Positions 54,304 through 64,000 of a stretch of DNA of 64,000 bases are shown here, in pieces (position 1 is the first letter of the stretch; each line of letters begins with the position of its first letter). This DNA is from Apiotrichum sp. Y4204 (lineage: Eukaryota; Basidiomycota; Tremellomycetes; Trichosporonales; Trichosporonaceae), in the NCBI GenBank assembly GCA_025531455.1, contig JAMYHL010000105.1, positions 1 to 64,000 of the forward strand, in the 5' to 3' direction. A program made the position numbers and the translations under genes. The notes under the pieces are model-generated. The model did no database searches, was not told the DNA's origin, and saw only the letters and a program-made list of their open reading frames with translations.

Positions 54304-56521
54304 ATGCATCCACGCAATCCCTACGCGACACGCCGCCCAGACTTTGCGGCCCTGGCGCGCGACGACGCGCGTCTGGCACCATTGTGAGTATTAGGCAGAT
54401 CCATGGCAGTGTGTTGCGAGACGGCGAGACACTTGCGCTTGAACAGGGTGGATTGCTGTTCTGTTGTGGTGCAGGATGGTCACACTGTGCGAGGCAACAC
54501 CGAACATGTGGTCAATGCGTTGAAACGACGCGGTATTCGCAGTATCAGGCGTAGCTCACAGCACAGCTATCGTTGAATGCTGGAGAATTGGCTGTCGCTG
54601 CGAGTACACTATTAGTAGCTCGGAAAGAGTCCGTGACACAGCGTAGGGCAGCAATACAGTGAATCTGCCGATGGATGTTGGTCTTCTACGTTGCCCATAG
54701 CTGATATTTTAGCGTCACGACGGGGCCAGTGCCATCTATCGACTTCAGTGATGCGGCTGCTCTGCGCGCACTTACAACGGCACTTCTGAAGGCCGACTTC
54801 GGCTTGGATGTCGAGCTACGTGACGACAGGCTTTGCCCGACAGTATGTTCCTTTTGCCGAGTAGGACTAACATCAGATTGCTAACCGGTGAGAAATCGAG
54901 CGGATACGGTTCCCAAGGTATTCATGGCTAACGCCAGGCTCGACTACATCCTGACTTGTCTGGACCTCCCGACTTCAAAGCCGCTGCGAGTGCTTGACGT
55001 CGGTACCGGTCATGTTGCAATCTACGCTTTGTTGCTGCACCACCTGCGCCCCGATGCAGCGGTATTTGGGTCGGAGCTAGACTTCTCCTCGTTGGAACAC
55101 GCCCGTAGAGTGTTGGAGGCGAACGGAATCTCTAGCATTCCGCCGAGCGGAGCCGGGGGGATAACACTTCTTCCAGGATGCGCCGACGGTGTCTCGCTTT
55201 TATCACACGCGATCTATCCCCTGTCCTTTACAATGTGCAATCCGCCCTTCTTCTCCTCACCAGCTGAGGCAGCAGCAGCGCGCGAGGGTAAGGCCAACCT
55301 TCCCCCCGCCGGACCGACGTGCGCTGAGCACGAGGAAGTCACGCGCGGCGGTGAAGCAGCGTTTATCGGGCAGATGGTAGATGAGAGCGTCTCTCATTCC
55401 AAGGAATGCGAGTGGTTCACCTCCCTCGTCGGTCGGTACGCGAGTCTCGAAGAGCTCGTTGCCCGCGTCCGAGGAGTCACACGCAACTATGCTGTCATTC
55501 GCCTCCAGCAGGCCGTCACGGCCCGTTGGGTGCTGGTGTGGAGCTTTGGGGCACATCGCCTACCTGATGTGAGTCTAAATGGATGAACTGAGCGGAGCTT
55601 ACCAGCAAGGAGATGACTCGACCAAGGCATCTGGACCCGTCTACGTCCTTTGCTCGCCTGCTTCCTCTCCCGAACACATTCACGTTCCGCACGGCACTAC
55701 CGGAGGACGAGCTTGTGGCTGCTGTGAGACGTGTACTGGATAGCGTGGGTCTCAGTGACACGGAGACCGGTTCAGTCCAAGCCGCGGACCAGTCGAATGC
55801 TGAACAGGGCCAATTCCGAAGTGGAGGAGAACCATTGTCTGATGAGAAGGTCATAACTACAAGCAGTGCAGACCAGTCCATCACAAAGCTACGACGCGAA
55901 GCGACCGAGGACAAGCCCAGTGAACGCGTACTTGCTTCACTAGCGCCCATGACAAACAGCTGGTCGCGATCTGCCCGCCGCGCTGGCCGGAAACCGGAAA
56001 ACTCTGTTCCGGCTGTGGACATCAACAAGGATACGCCGGATGCTACTTCCGTTGGGGCTGCCGGCCATCGGCCATCGACCACACACGCTCCCCCGGCTGA
56101 AGACAAACCTTCAAATTCAGAGTCTGAACCCGTACCCAAGCCGCTGTTCCGCGTGACCCTGACGACACGGGCAACGGACGTCGGTGCGGTCCTCGAAATG
56201 CACTGGGTCTGGGGCCCTGACCGGACTGTGGTAGACGGATTCTGGAAGTTTGTCGTCACCAAGACTGATGTGAAAGGGCGATTTGAGGCAACTACCACGG
56301 GAAACGGGAAACGCGGACGCGAAGGCGGAGCTGCTGGCGGGATTGAAGGGGCTGCTGCGAGCAGAGGGGAGGGGGCTGAGGAAGAACCGAAATCGAAATG
56401 GGGTTCGGGGCGCGGTCGTGGTCGCCCTGGAGGACGCGGTGGCGGTGGGCGAGGTGGTCGGGGAAGGGGCCGAGGTCGCGGATGGGGACAGGATGCGGGT
56501 TGGGGAGACAGGGCTAAATAG
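54304..56521 (+). CDS. METTL16: METTL16-type U6 snRNA/mRNA N6-adenosine methyltransferase
   Basis: Five exons: 54304-54383, 54713-54842, 54877-54887, 54938-55568, 55610-56521, giving 587 residues. The N terminus MHPRNPYATRRPDFAALA is the family hallmark. Next come the Rossmann SAM-binding motif VLDVGTGHVAIYAL (about 92-105) and the catalytic NPPF at 175-178, whose Asn and aromatic residue hold the target adenine. HSKECEWFTSLVGR and LQQAVTARWVLVWSF also match. The C-terminal 280 residues contain a low-complexity part, a short conserved stretch (LEMHWVWGPDRTVVDGFWKFVV) and an RGG/Gly-Arg tail (about 540-587), which suggests RNA binding. METTL16 modifies A43 of U6 snRNA and hairpins in SAM-synthetase mRNA. 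The 11-nt third exon is required to keep the frame. The first intron (329 nt) is long for this genome. Confidence 0.93.
54877..54887 (+). other. 11-nt microexon in the METTL16 gene
   Basis: ATTGCTAACCG lies between a CATCAG acceptor and a GTGAGA donor. Skipping it would join CCG-ACA directly to GC-TCG and shift the frame; including it gives PTIANRLDYI, which lines up with the family's PTxxxRLNYI segment. Confidence 0.8.
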
Positions 56522-57045
56522 GGCATCGATCCTCCGTAGTTGACTGCAGTTGCATTTGCATGCCTCTCGGGGTGAAACCTGTCGATGAACGCGCAAGACT
56601 GAGCAGCTGTTGATCTCTATCCTTCGTCAGTTTGCATCCTAGCTTCTGGGCGCAGCAAGTATTACAATGCACATCTCACATGATGGATGATACTCATCTA
56701 CGCCTACGGAATGACTCGCTATGGACTACCCTTACACATGACGCTCCCCTGGTCTCAATTTTATCAATTAACGGTCCACGCTCGCGTGCTACTGTGCTTC
56801 TCCATCCCCGCTCGTCCACCAACGCACTCGATGCCCAGAATCTGCAAACAAACGACCAGGGAAGAGAAAGGAAAGGAGGAAGTGGGGTGAGGGATGGGGA
56901 AAATGATGAAGCTTGCTTGTTTGGATGCGGAAGTATGAGGATGAGAGAGTATGAGAGGAAGCAACGAACTCGTGTGCGATATATTGGACGCTATTGCTGG
57001 CGTATAACCATCAATCGAAGTGCGAGCCAGAGGTATCATGGCCGA
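56522..57045. other. Convergent spacer between METTL16 and G3BP-like genes
   Basis: The two genes end toward each other here, 524 bases apart. No coding frame is accepted. A GAGAG/AGGAAG-rich purine run at 56865-56970 lies close to the G3BP-like stop on the opposite strand and is probably part of its 3' untranslated region. Confidence 0.5.
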
Positions 57046-58802
57046 TTACTTGGCCGAACGGTCACCAGTGTTGCTGGCACCGCCACGGCCACGTCCACGG
57101 CCACGACCGGCGTTGCCCCCACGCTGGGCACCGCCCTCAACGCGCGCACCACCGCTAGGGCGGTTGGTGTCAGGGGCACCACGGCGACCACCCTTGGGGC
57201 CGCGCTCGTCCTTCTCCTTGCGGGTCTCAAAGTTGAGCTTGCCATCGTTGTGGGGAATACCACCCTCGCCGCCCTGGTGGGTGGGGAGCGAGGCGATAAT
57301 AGCCTTGCGAGCGGCCTCGACCTTGGCAAACTCGACGAAGGCACAAGCCTTGCCCTTGACAATCTCGACCTTGACAACGTCGCCGAAGCGCGACGCAATC
57401 TGGCGGAGAGTGGGCTCATCAACTGCCTCGTTGGACGCCTGGTCCTGAGTCGACCAGTTTGGGAGCTTGACAAAGCAGTGGGGAGTCATGACCTTCATGG
57501 CGACGTCGACGTTGTGGTGGCGGCCACCAGCAGGTGCGGCCGGGGCGGCGGCCGCCGGGGCAGGAGCGGCGGGGGTGGTCTCGGCCTTCTTGGCGGCGGG
57601 AGGAGCAGCCGGAGCAGGGGCAGCCGGGGCAGCGGCGGCGGCGGTGTTTCCAGCAGCGGCAACAGCACCCCACGACTTGCCACCGGCTGCGAGCGACGCC
57701 CAGGTCTTGGGCTTGGCCGGAGCAGCAGGAGCAGCGGCCGGGGGCGCCGCAGGGGTAGCAGCGGCGGTCGCAGGAGCGCCGTTGCTTGGCGGGGCCGACT
57801 TGGTGGCGGCGGCGGGAGCTGGGGCGGGAGTGGGAGCAGGAGCTTCCTCAACAGGCTCAGGAGCAGCCGGCTCGGGGGCAGCCTTCTCCTTCACCGGGGC
57901 GGGGGTCTCAACAACAGGCTCGGGCTCAGACTCAGGCTCCGGAACAGCGGCTTCCGGCTCCGGTTCAGGCTCAGGAGCAGCAGCCTCGACCTTGGGCTCA
58001 GGGGTGGATTCAGGCTCCTCCTCCTCAACGGCGACAGGGGCAGCCGGGGCGGCGGCGGCGTGAGCCTGCTCGGCCTGGTTGACAGGGGCTGCGCTCACAA
58101 TCGGGGCCTCCTCAACCTCGGGCTCCTCCTCCTCATCGGTCTCCTCCTTAAGGTAGCGGAAAATGTCGTTGAGGACGAAGTAACCGTTGGGCTGTTCGGC
58201 AAGGAAGAAGGTTTGAGCAAACTTGCGCCACGGCTTGTTGGCATTCGACATTTCACCAAGGACCTGGATGATGATACCACCGCCAGCGGACGACTGCGAG
58301 TCGATCGAGTTGATGTACACCTTGGCCTGGTCATACCCGATCTGGACAATGCGCTCATGGATCTCCTGTCACTGTGAGCTGTCCGCACACGAGTTTTGAG
58401 TTTCATATACACACCTGCTGGCCATGGGCCGGGGAAACATCATCTCCCTCCTCGCCGTGGACGAATGTCGAGCGCTTGTTGTAGAAGCAGTGGAGACGGT
58501 GGGGCTGCTTGTTCACAAAGTTGCTGTAGTATGTGTGAGTGATTCCGCACATGGAGAGAGGTGTTGACTGTTGATCGGCGAGTGCACGAGCCCCAACAGT
58601 TGGAAGAAGCCGTTTTCTTTGCAAGTTTTTTGGACCTGACACTCGCCAGATGAAGAGTCAAGACCCGCGGGCTTACTCACTAGTACTGGGGAACAAACTG
58701 CCATCCGACATCACTCGGGGAAATGTTGGACTGCGAGCTGGCAGCCACGGGCTCGGTGGAGGAGGACGCAGTGGGATGACCGTTGGACTGGGGAGCGGAC
58801 AT
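57046..58802 (-). CDS. G3BP: G3BP-like protein (NTF2 domain, RRM, RGG tail)
   Basis: Three exons on the minus strand: 58802-58681, 58523-58415, 58365-57046, giving 516 residues. Residues 33-160 form an NTF2-like domain (VGWQFVPQYYNFVNKQPHRL, FYNKRSTFVHGEEG, VLGEMSNANKPWRKFAQTFFLAEQPNGYFVLNDIFRYL). Residues 160-370 are Ala/Pro/Glu-rich; the acidic PEPEPE stretches recall the acidic region of animal G3BP. An RRM occupies about 373-440 (CFVKLPNW, KACAFVEFAKVEAARKAI) and an RGG/Gly-Arg tail ends the protein. In animals this layout makes stress-granule scaffolds; fungal relatives (Nxt3 in fission yeast, Bre5 in budding yeast) partner the deubiquitinase Ubp3. The start sits in a CCACCATGTCC context, directly after a predicted leader intron. 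Confidence 0.93.
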
Positions 58803-58810
58803 GGTGGCGG

Positions 58811-58962
58811 CTGAGGAGTCAGCATTAGAGAGCCCATTTGAGAGGTCGACGAAGGAACAGCAGAAATAGGATGCCGCAAGCTGTCGCTAGCGTGCGGCGA
58901 GCCTCGCCAAACACTATGCACATGGTCGTGCATGCTGAAAAGAAGTTGGAATGCGTACGCAC
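58811..58962 (-). other. Predicted 5' leader intron of the G3BP-like gene
   Basis: On the minus strand a CACAG|GTGCGTACG donor at 58962 and a GCTGACTCCTCAG acceptor ending at 58811 bound a 152-nt interval. The acceptor has a CTGAC branch-like sequence and lies eight bases before the start codon at 58802. Confidence 0.55.
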
Positions 58963-60018
58963 CTGTGGAGAGAGGAAGACGACCGTGTTAAGCAACGCAA
59001 AAACAGCAAGCGGGATGGGGAGGGAAGGTGACACCGGCGAGCTCCGTGAGTGGTGGTGCAAGTGGTGCAAGTGGTGGTATGAGGTGTCGTCGGTAAGAAA
59101 AAAGTGAGATGGACCAACTCGAACGAAACAGCGACAGCGGGGACAGAATTGAATTGCGTGTGCAGCCGCTGGATGATGGAGGATAAAGAAGGCGAGGGGG
59201 GGAGCACGAGAGTGACCTAAAGGTTCTGTGTGTGTGTGTGTGTGTTGTGTGTGTTGGAAGCGGGGGCAAGGCGAGTCAGCAAGTGAATTGCAACGACGAG
59301 CAAGGAATCTTTGATGATGGGCACGACGCGGCGCGCGGACGGCACTTGAGCCTGGAGCTCTGGAGCACTCTCTCTCTCTCTGGCCCTCTGGCCTGCCTGC
59401 AGCCTAAAAGCCAGCCCTGGGCCTCCGTCATGACACACTGCTCCTATACTCTTCCTCCTCTTGTCGCTGGCACACAAAAAGGCACACACCATGCACACCA
59501 CTCTGTCTCTCTCCCTTATCCCTCATCCAGACGCGGACTCGTATGAGTCATCCGCGTGCTCCAGAGCCAGAGCCACACAGGATATGAGACCTCTGGCTGT
59601 ATCGGAGTTATGTTGAATGTGGCACTTGCACACCCTTGGCACACTCAGCAGCCTAGGCCAGCCGACAAGGAGCCACGCGTCGTGCCTCGCATTCGCGCGC
59701 TCTCTGTACTGTACGCCGCTGGCCCTCATCCAACACTGACGTCGACTTGATTGCAATCGTGCTGCACACCCACGCACACATCAGAGGACAAACAGAAACG
59801 ACAATCGAACTCCATCACTCCTTTCACTCATCAACGTCGATAATAACAGGGGACCTCGCTCGCATAGACCTGAAGACGACCCAAGATTCCAAGACGCACC
59901 ACAGCTGAAAATAGAGAAGACGAGCTCGGCCCTCATCCACAACGCCCTCGTCAGCGTTGTACCACACCTCTCCCCGCGGTTTGCCTCGACAAATACCTAA
60001 CTCCTGTTTTTATCCACA
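58963..60018. promoter_or_regulatory. Divergent promoter region of the G3BP-like gene and RPN12
   Basis: The two genes diverge from this interval. It contains a GTGGT/GCAAGTGGT repeat at about 59048-59080, a GT run at 59227-59252, and a CT run at 59370-59382. The last 200 bases before RPN12 are pyrimidine- and A-rich, as expected of a leader. No TATA element or proteasome-type control element was found near RPN12. Confidence 0.5.
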
Positions 60019-61014
60019 ATGTCCCTCGATCTTCAGCAGTCGCTCGCCCAGCTTCAGAAGGCATTTGATGCGCCTGGAGGGTCAAAAGAGGATGTGACAA
60101 AGCTGGTCACCGAGCTCAAGGTGAGTAATTACTGGATGAGTTGTCCCATCTGACCTTCAGATCAAGCTTGCGCAGTCTGGCCTCTACTTTGCTCCTCCGA
60201 ATGCCGACGTGCAGGACCTTGTTGCTGCCCGTGAGTGCAAGGATCTACTCGCGATATGATCCTTTATTTCGGCTGACATGTAGGCTCAATCATCGAGATC
60301 GCGACCTTCCATTCGTTGAGGCGAGGCAACCTCGGGGCATACGCGCAGTACAACGCCGCACTGCAACCTTTCTACGTCAATTTGGCGTCCGTTCTTCCGC
60401 CTTCCCCCAACCGGCCCATCATCATTGGCCTGCAGCTACTGGCCATGCTTTCGGAGGGCAAGTACTCACAGTTCCACATGACTCTCGAAGGACTTGACGT
60501 TTCGGAATTGGGAGATGTGTTTGTGCGCTGGCCCGTCGACCTCGAGCGTTGGATGATGGAGGGAGCGTACAACAAGATCTACCGCGCGCGTGAACGTGTC
60601 CCTCGTGAGGAATACACTGTGCTGCTTGACCGCCTGATGGGCACCATCCGTGAGCAGATTGCTCTTACGATCGAAACGTCGTACCCTTCGCTGCCTCTTC
60701 AGAACGCTGCTCAGCTACTCTTCTTCAAGAACGGAGAAACGAGCCAACTCGTTCAGTTTGCCACGCAGGTGGGCCTACTTTGTTCAAACTGATGCTGACA
60801 TCAGCGTGGATGGGACCTCGAGCCATCGACGCAGACATTTACCTTCCCTACGTCGCCGATCCCGGATATCGCTCTTGCAGCTGTTGCAGCCCACGACTCG
60901 TCCCGCATTACCCTCGACCTCGCCGGTGGTCAGGGTATCAAGCGCGGTGGTCCGATGCAGTCCATGATCCGCCCTGCGCTCGACCTCGCACACCAACTGG
61001 AGGCCATTGTGTAG
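60019..61014 (+). CDS. RPN12: 26S proteasome lid subunit Rpn12 (PSMD8)
   Basis: Four exons: 60019-60120, 60161-60230, 60284-60768, 60805-61014, giving 288 residues, the normal length. Family stretches include IIEIATFHSLRRGNLGAYAQYNAALQPFY, IIIGLQLLAMLSEGKYSQFHM, ELGDVFVRWPVDLERWMMEGAYNKIYRA and, in the PCI-like C-terminal part, LLFFKNGETSQLVQFATQRGW. Rpn12 is the last subunit added to the proteasome lid and links lid assembly to joining with the base. The final residues are helical (ALDLAHQLEAIV) as in other Rpn12 proteins. The first exon encodes a short N-terminal helix (SLDLQQSLAQLQKAFDAP). Start chosen for context (CACAATGTCC) and match to the family. Confidence 0.96.
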
Positions 61015-61248
61015 GCGATAGAAGGGGTTTCAGTAGCCATTGCATGTATACGTATCATTGTGAATGCTGATGGTGGGAGGCTTGTAACAAGCGTGCAGCT
61101 GCCGCTTGTTCATGGAAGGAGGAGATAGATTGTTGAACGGTACTGGTCCAGACAGTGTGCTCAGATCCTGGCAACTGGCTCAGTACAAAAATCCAAATTG
61201 TAACAACATCATCAACCTCCACTCTCCACCAACCATTCTAGGCGGACC

Positions 61249-62359
61249 ATGAGCAAACGTGCCGGCTCTCCAGACCACGGCCCCATTGCGCCCAAGAAAG
61301 CGCGTGCACATACGCTTCCGCATGCGCCGACACTCGACTCATGGCTTCGCCCAGATGAGGAGCGTCCGCTTGTCGCCTCTTCACCACATCTGCACGCCTC
61401 GACATCCACATTCGTCAGCTTCAGCATTGCCTTTGTCCCACCACCCCATGTGCGGAACTCGGTGGCACTGACGAAGGAGGCGCGGCGCGTCGTCCGCGAA
61501 CTGGACGTCGTGCGCCTCGTTGGCGAGGAGCTGATAGCTCGCAGCGAGGGTGCATTCGCAGACGGGAACGGGCGCGCACCCTCCAACTCTAAAGGAAAAG
61601 AGAGGGCACGCGAGCCGGACCACCGAATGTGGGCGGTACGGACTCTCGGCCTCGGCGAGGGAAAGGATGGGACAGGAGGAGAGGGCGACTACCAAGTGCG
61701 TCACAGAACTGGCGCAGAACTGGAAGTGTTGCCAGCTTTCTAAGAGTTCATATTGTTGATATCAGCTGCTCGAGGCGTTCGATGACGATGGAGAGAAGTA
61801 CGGCGGCGAGCGAGTGCTTCGCGTATTATCGGAGCAGGGAGGCATCGATGTCCTCACAATCTGTTGCCGTTGGGTGAGTCTCCTTTGGGTATCCGCAGCG
61901 ACATTTGCTGACGACAGTTTGGTGGAGACATGCTAGGTGTTCGTACGAAACTGGTCGACCAACGCTCACCCGTAGCCAGCACGGTTTCACCATATGGGAA
62001 TCACGGCGCAACACTCGCTCACGGAGCTACAGCGGCTCGTATCGCTACGCGACTTGCGAGCCGAGTTGGTGCGGCTTGACGGCGATATCGCCGGGGTGCG
62101 AGCAAAACTCGCCGGGGGGTCAGACCCATCCCCGACAAGAGCACCGGCTATGGACGGCTCGACAAACGCAACAGAAACAGCCAAGACGACCGCAGCTGGG
62201 ATAAACTCCAACGGAGGAACTGGCCAGGCCCAATCATACTCTGATATCGAAGATATCGCCCGACTGGAACGCCTCGTGCAGGCGCGGACCAAGACGCTCG
62301 CCAACCTCGAGAGCCGCGTCGTTACGGCACAGTCTCGGGCTCCGGAGTCCGTCGCTTGA
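61249..62359 (+). CDS. IMPACT-domain (UPF0029) protein
   Basis: Four exons: 61249-61695, 61766-61873, 61918-61936, 61980-62359, giving 317 residues. The IMPACT N-terminal-type domain covers about residues 55-200; its best motif is FDDDGEKYGGERVLRVLSEQ, followed across two introns by CCRWFGGDMLGARFHHM, matching the family's DDDGE...GGxxLGxxRFxHI. The third exon is only 19 nt. The C-terminal third is a low-complexity stretch followed by a charged, probably coiled-coil segment (ARLERLVQARTKTLANLESRV). There is no RWD domain, so this is not a direct counterpart of Yih1/IMPACT, which binds Gcn1; it resembles the shorter stand-alone members such as yeast Ydl177c. The basic N terminus contains PKKARA, a possible nuclear signal. 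Function unknown. Confidence 0.82.
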
Positions 62360-64000
62360 GACGTGGGTAGTGAGGACATGGTTGGTGTATCTCCGGACGG
62401 CGTGGAAATTTTGCTAGATTTGCTCGTGTGCCCGTAGCGAGCGGTCCAAGGTGGCCACACGACCACGGCATACATGACCTTGACCTGTTCAATGACTGCC
62501 ATGCAAGTGCTCTCCCTGATGTGGTGTCACCTGTGGCGCTGTGCTGAGCAGATTCCAGGCGTTTGGTGAATGCTGGATGTACTTAGTACTGGCCATACAC
62601 TGGAAAATCTCTAGTTCTCCATCTCATGTCCTCGCTCGCCATCAAGTCTCACGCCCCAATAATCGGAATGTCACGAAGCCAGCTCCACCACTGGCTGACA
62701 GCTTGTCAACAGATCTACAACATGCCGTTCGGACGGAATCAGCCCCTACATACAGGCGGATGAACATCTGCAGCGGATCAACTCCGGGAACTCTGGGTCC
62801 TTGTCTCTAGTAGCATTCTGAGCGAACAGCATTATCATCTCGAATCTGCCCTTTATGCAAGACCATCTTGTATTGTTATTTGCTTGCAGGAGGCCCATTG
62901 TAATGCTGGTTTCATTGCTCACATGCTGATCTACCTTCTACGTCAGAGGCGGTTCGCAGAGGGGTCGCCGAGCAGGGGTCACCGAGCAGGGGTCGACGAG
63001 CAGGGGTCGCCGAACAGGGAGCACCGTATGCACTACTGCACACTTGGGCACGAAGATGGGAGGCCTAGGCGGCTGCGCGGCTGGCTACTCTCAGCTGGAA
63101 AGCAATTCATTCACTGATCCACTGATCCACTGATCCACTGGTGTGCACGGCGCACACTGTGGCAGGGCCAGCTGTGGATCCCCGGGGATTACGGCGTCCA
63201 CGCCGCACCTGCATGCATATGAATATATGACTATATATGACGCTCGTGCGTCCGCACCCTGGTACCCTGGGGCCTCGGGGCCGCTCACGTGCTGTGCCAG
63301 CATGCCAGTAGCTCAGTAGCCAGTGCCAGTGCTCGCACGCCCGCATCCACGACAGCAATTACAGCAACGCACCCGGCCCAGCCTAGCCCCGAGCGCCGAG
63401 CTGCCCTGCCCCGGCCTATGCCTTATCTCGCTGATCTCGCTAACGCTGAGCTTGCTGGAATTCCGGGATCCGGGAGCTACTGGGTGCAACAGCATCCAGA
63501 GCGCACTCTGCTCCATAAAGCGAATGCATGTCATAAATGCAGGCCATATACCGTAGACCATTAGGATCCCAGGATCAGGGAGGTAGGACTGGTGGAGAGC
63601 ATGCAGAGCAACGGTCGCCGACACACGGGAGGGAGAGAGGAGGCGAGACGGCAATCGATCCGCCCACTACCATTCTACGCACGTACCGACAGCAGCCCCG
63701 ACCCGACCACCCGACCAACTGCAGTCAGTGCAAATACGATATACGCTCGTTGACTTCTTGTGTGTGCCTCAATCGCTCGCTCCCCTCCATCTCTCATTGT
63801 CTCTCTTCTGTTTTTTTTTTTGGCTTTCAGCCTCATCAACCCCTTCGTACTTGTCTCCGCACCACCGGATACTGGGTACACCAAGTACTGCCGAGCGCGT
63901 ATCCTTTCTGGGCCCTTCCGCTGGGCTACCTCCTTCCCCTCCCACAGGATATATCCACCTCGACATCTGCCATCTATACCAACCACACAGACACCATCTC
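62360..64000. other. Non-coding right end of the window
   Basis: No credible gene in 1.6 kb. It contains four 14-bp units at 62961-63016 and three 8-bp ACTGATCC units at 63113-63136. From about 63750 to the end the plus strand becomes pyrimidine-rich (TCTCTC runs and an 11-T run near 63811-63822), like the leaders of genes inside the window, so a plus-strand gene may start beyond the edge. Confidence 0.5.
62961..63016. repeat. Four 14-bp tandem units
   Basis: Units GGGGTCGCCGAGCA (62961), GGGGTCACCGAGCA (62975), GGGGTCGACGAGCA (62989) and GGGGTCGCCGAACA (63003) follow each other without gaps and differ by single bases. They lie in non-coding DNA downstream of the IMPACT-domain gene. It is a small minisatellite, with no spacer structure of a CRISPR array. 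Confidence 0.9.

Noticed and set aside
57467..58063. Ala/Gly-rich plus-strand frame of about 198 codons
   Set aside because: It is another shadow of the Ala/Pro-rich linker of the G3BP-like protein in a GC-rich stretch.
56632..58377. 581-codon plus-strand frame opposite the G3BP-like gene
   Set aside because: It reads the low-complexity Ala/Pro/Glu and RGG coding region backward and gives Gly/Ser/Arg/Leu runs. The minus-strand NTF2 and RRM domains explain the sequence.
62961..63016. Short direct repeats resembling a CRISPR array
   Set aside because: The units are contiguous, with no spacers, and the genome is eukaryotic. It is a minisatellite.

Overview
This 64 kb window looks like nuclear DNA of a basidiomycete yeast, most likely in the Tremellomycetes; its short-intron, GC-rich style resembles the Trichosporonales. 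Genes are split by many short introns (mostly 34-70 nt) with GTGAGT/GTAAGT donors and CTAAC or CTGAC branch sites close to the acceptor. Gene content is typically fungal: a pentafunctional AROM enzyme, Zn2Cys6 factors, an AreA/Gat1-type GATA factor, a Mei2-like RNA-binding protein and a cytochrome b5/acyl-CoA dehydrogenase fusion. There is no operon structure and no sign of a bacterial or viral insert.

Layout, left to right. ARO1 (+, 1233-6184) makes five central steps of the shikimate pathway. An EI24-family membrane protein (+, 6588-8145) follows. A Zn2Cys6 factor with an unusually stretched zinc cluster (-, 9970-13175) has a long pyrimidine-rich upstream region and then a roughly 8 kb stretch with no credible gene. 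ARE1/GAT1 (-, 22211-26187 or further) is the nitrogen GATA factor. SEC15 (-, 30324-33354) is an exocyst subunit. A 21-exon Mei2-like gene (+, 35721-38986) is followed by a second Zn2Cys6 factor (-, 39571-42366), then another gene-poor stretch of about 6 kb. The right part is denser: cytochrome b5/acyl-CoA dehydrogenase (-, 48754-50879), a bestrophin-like channel (-, 51954-53895), a METTL16-type RNA methyltransferase (+, 54304-56521), a G3BP-like NTF2/RRM/RGG protein (-, 57046-58802), RPN12 (+, 60019-61014) and an IMPACT-domain protein (+, 61249-62359). The last 1.6 kb is non-coding and may be the leader of a gene beyond the edge.

The genes do not form one pathway. The left and middle parts hold regulators (three transcription factors and a Mei2-like protein) with about 1 kb pyrimidine-rich upstream regions next to large intergenic spaces. 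The right part is mostly housekeeping genes with short spacers. The least expected signal is non-coding: a cluster of eleven TACTGTA/TACAGTA sites between 15.37 and 21.60 kb, including a perfect hairpin made of two of them.

All exon structures were worked out by hand from reading frame, splice consensus and family resemblance. Every multi-exon model listed keeps an open frame to its stop codon, but no transcript or database search was available.
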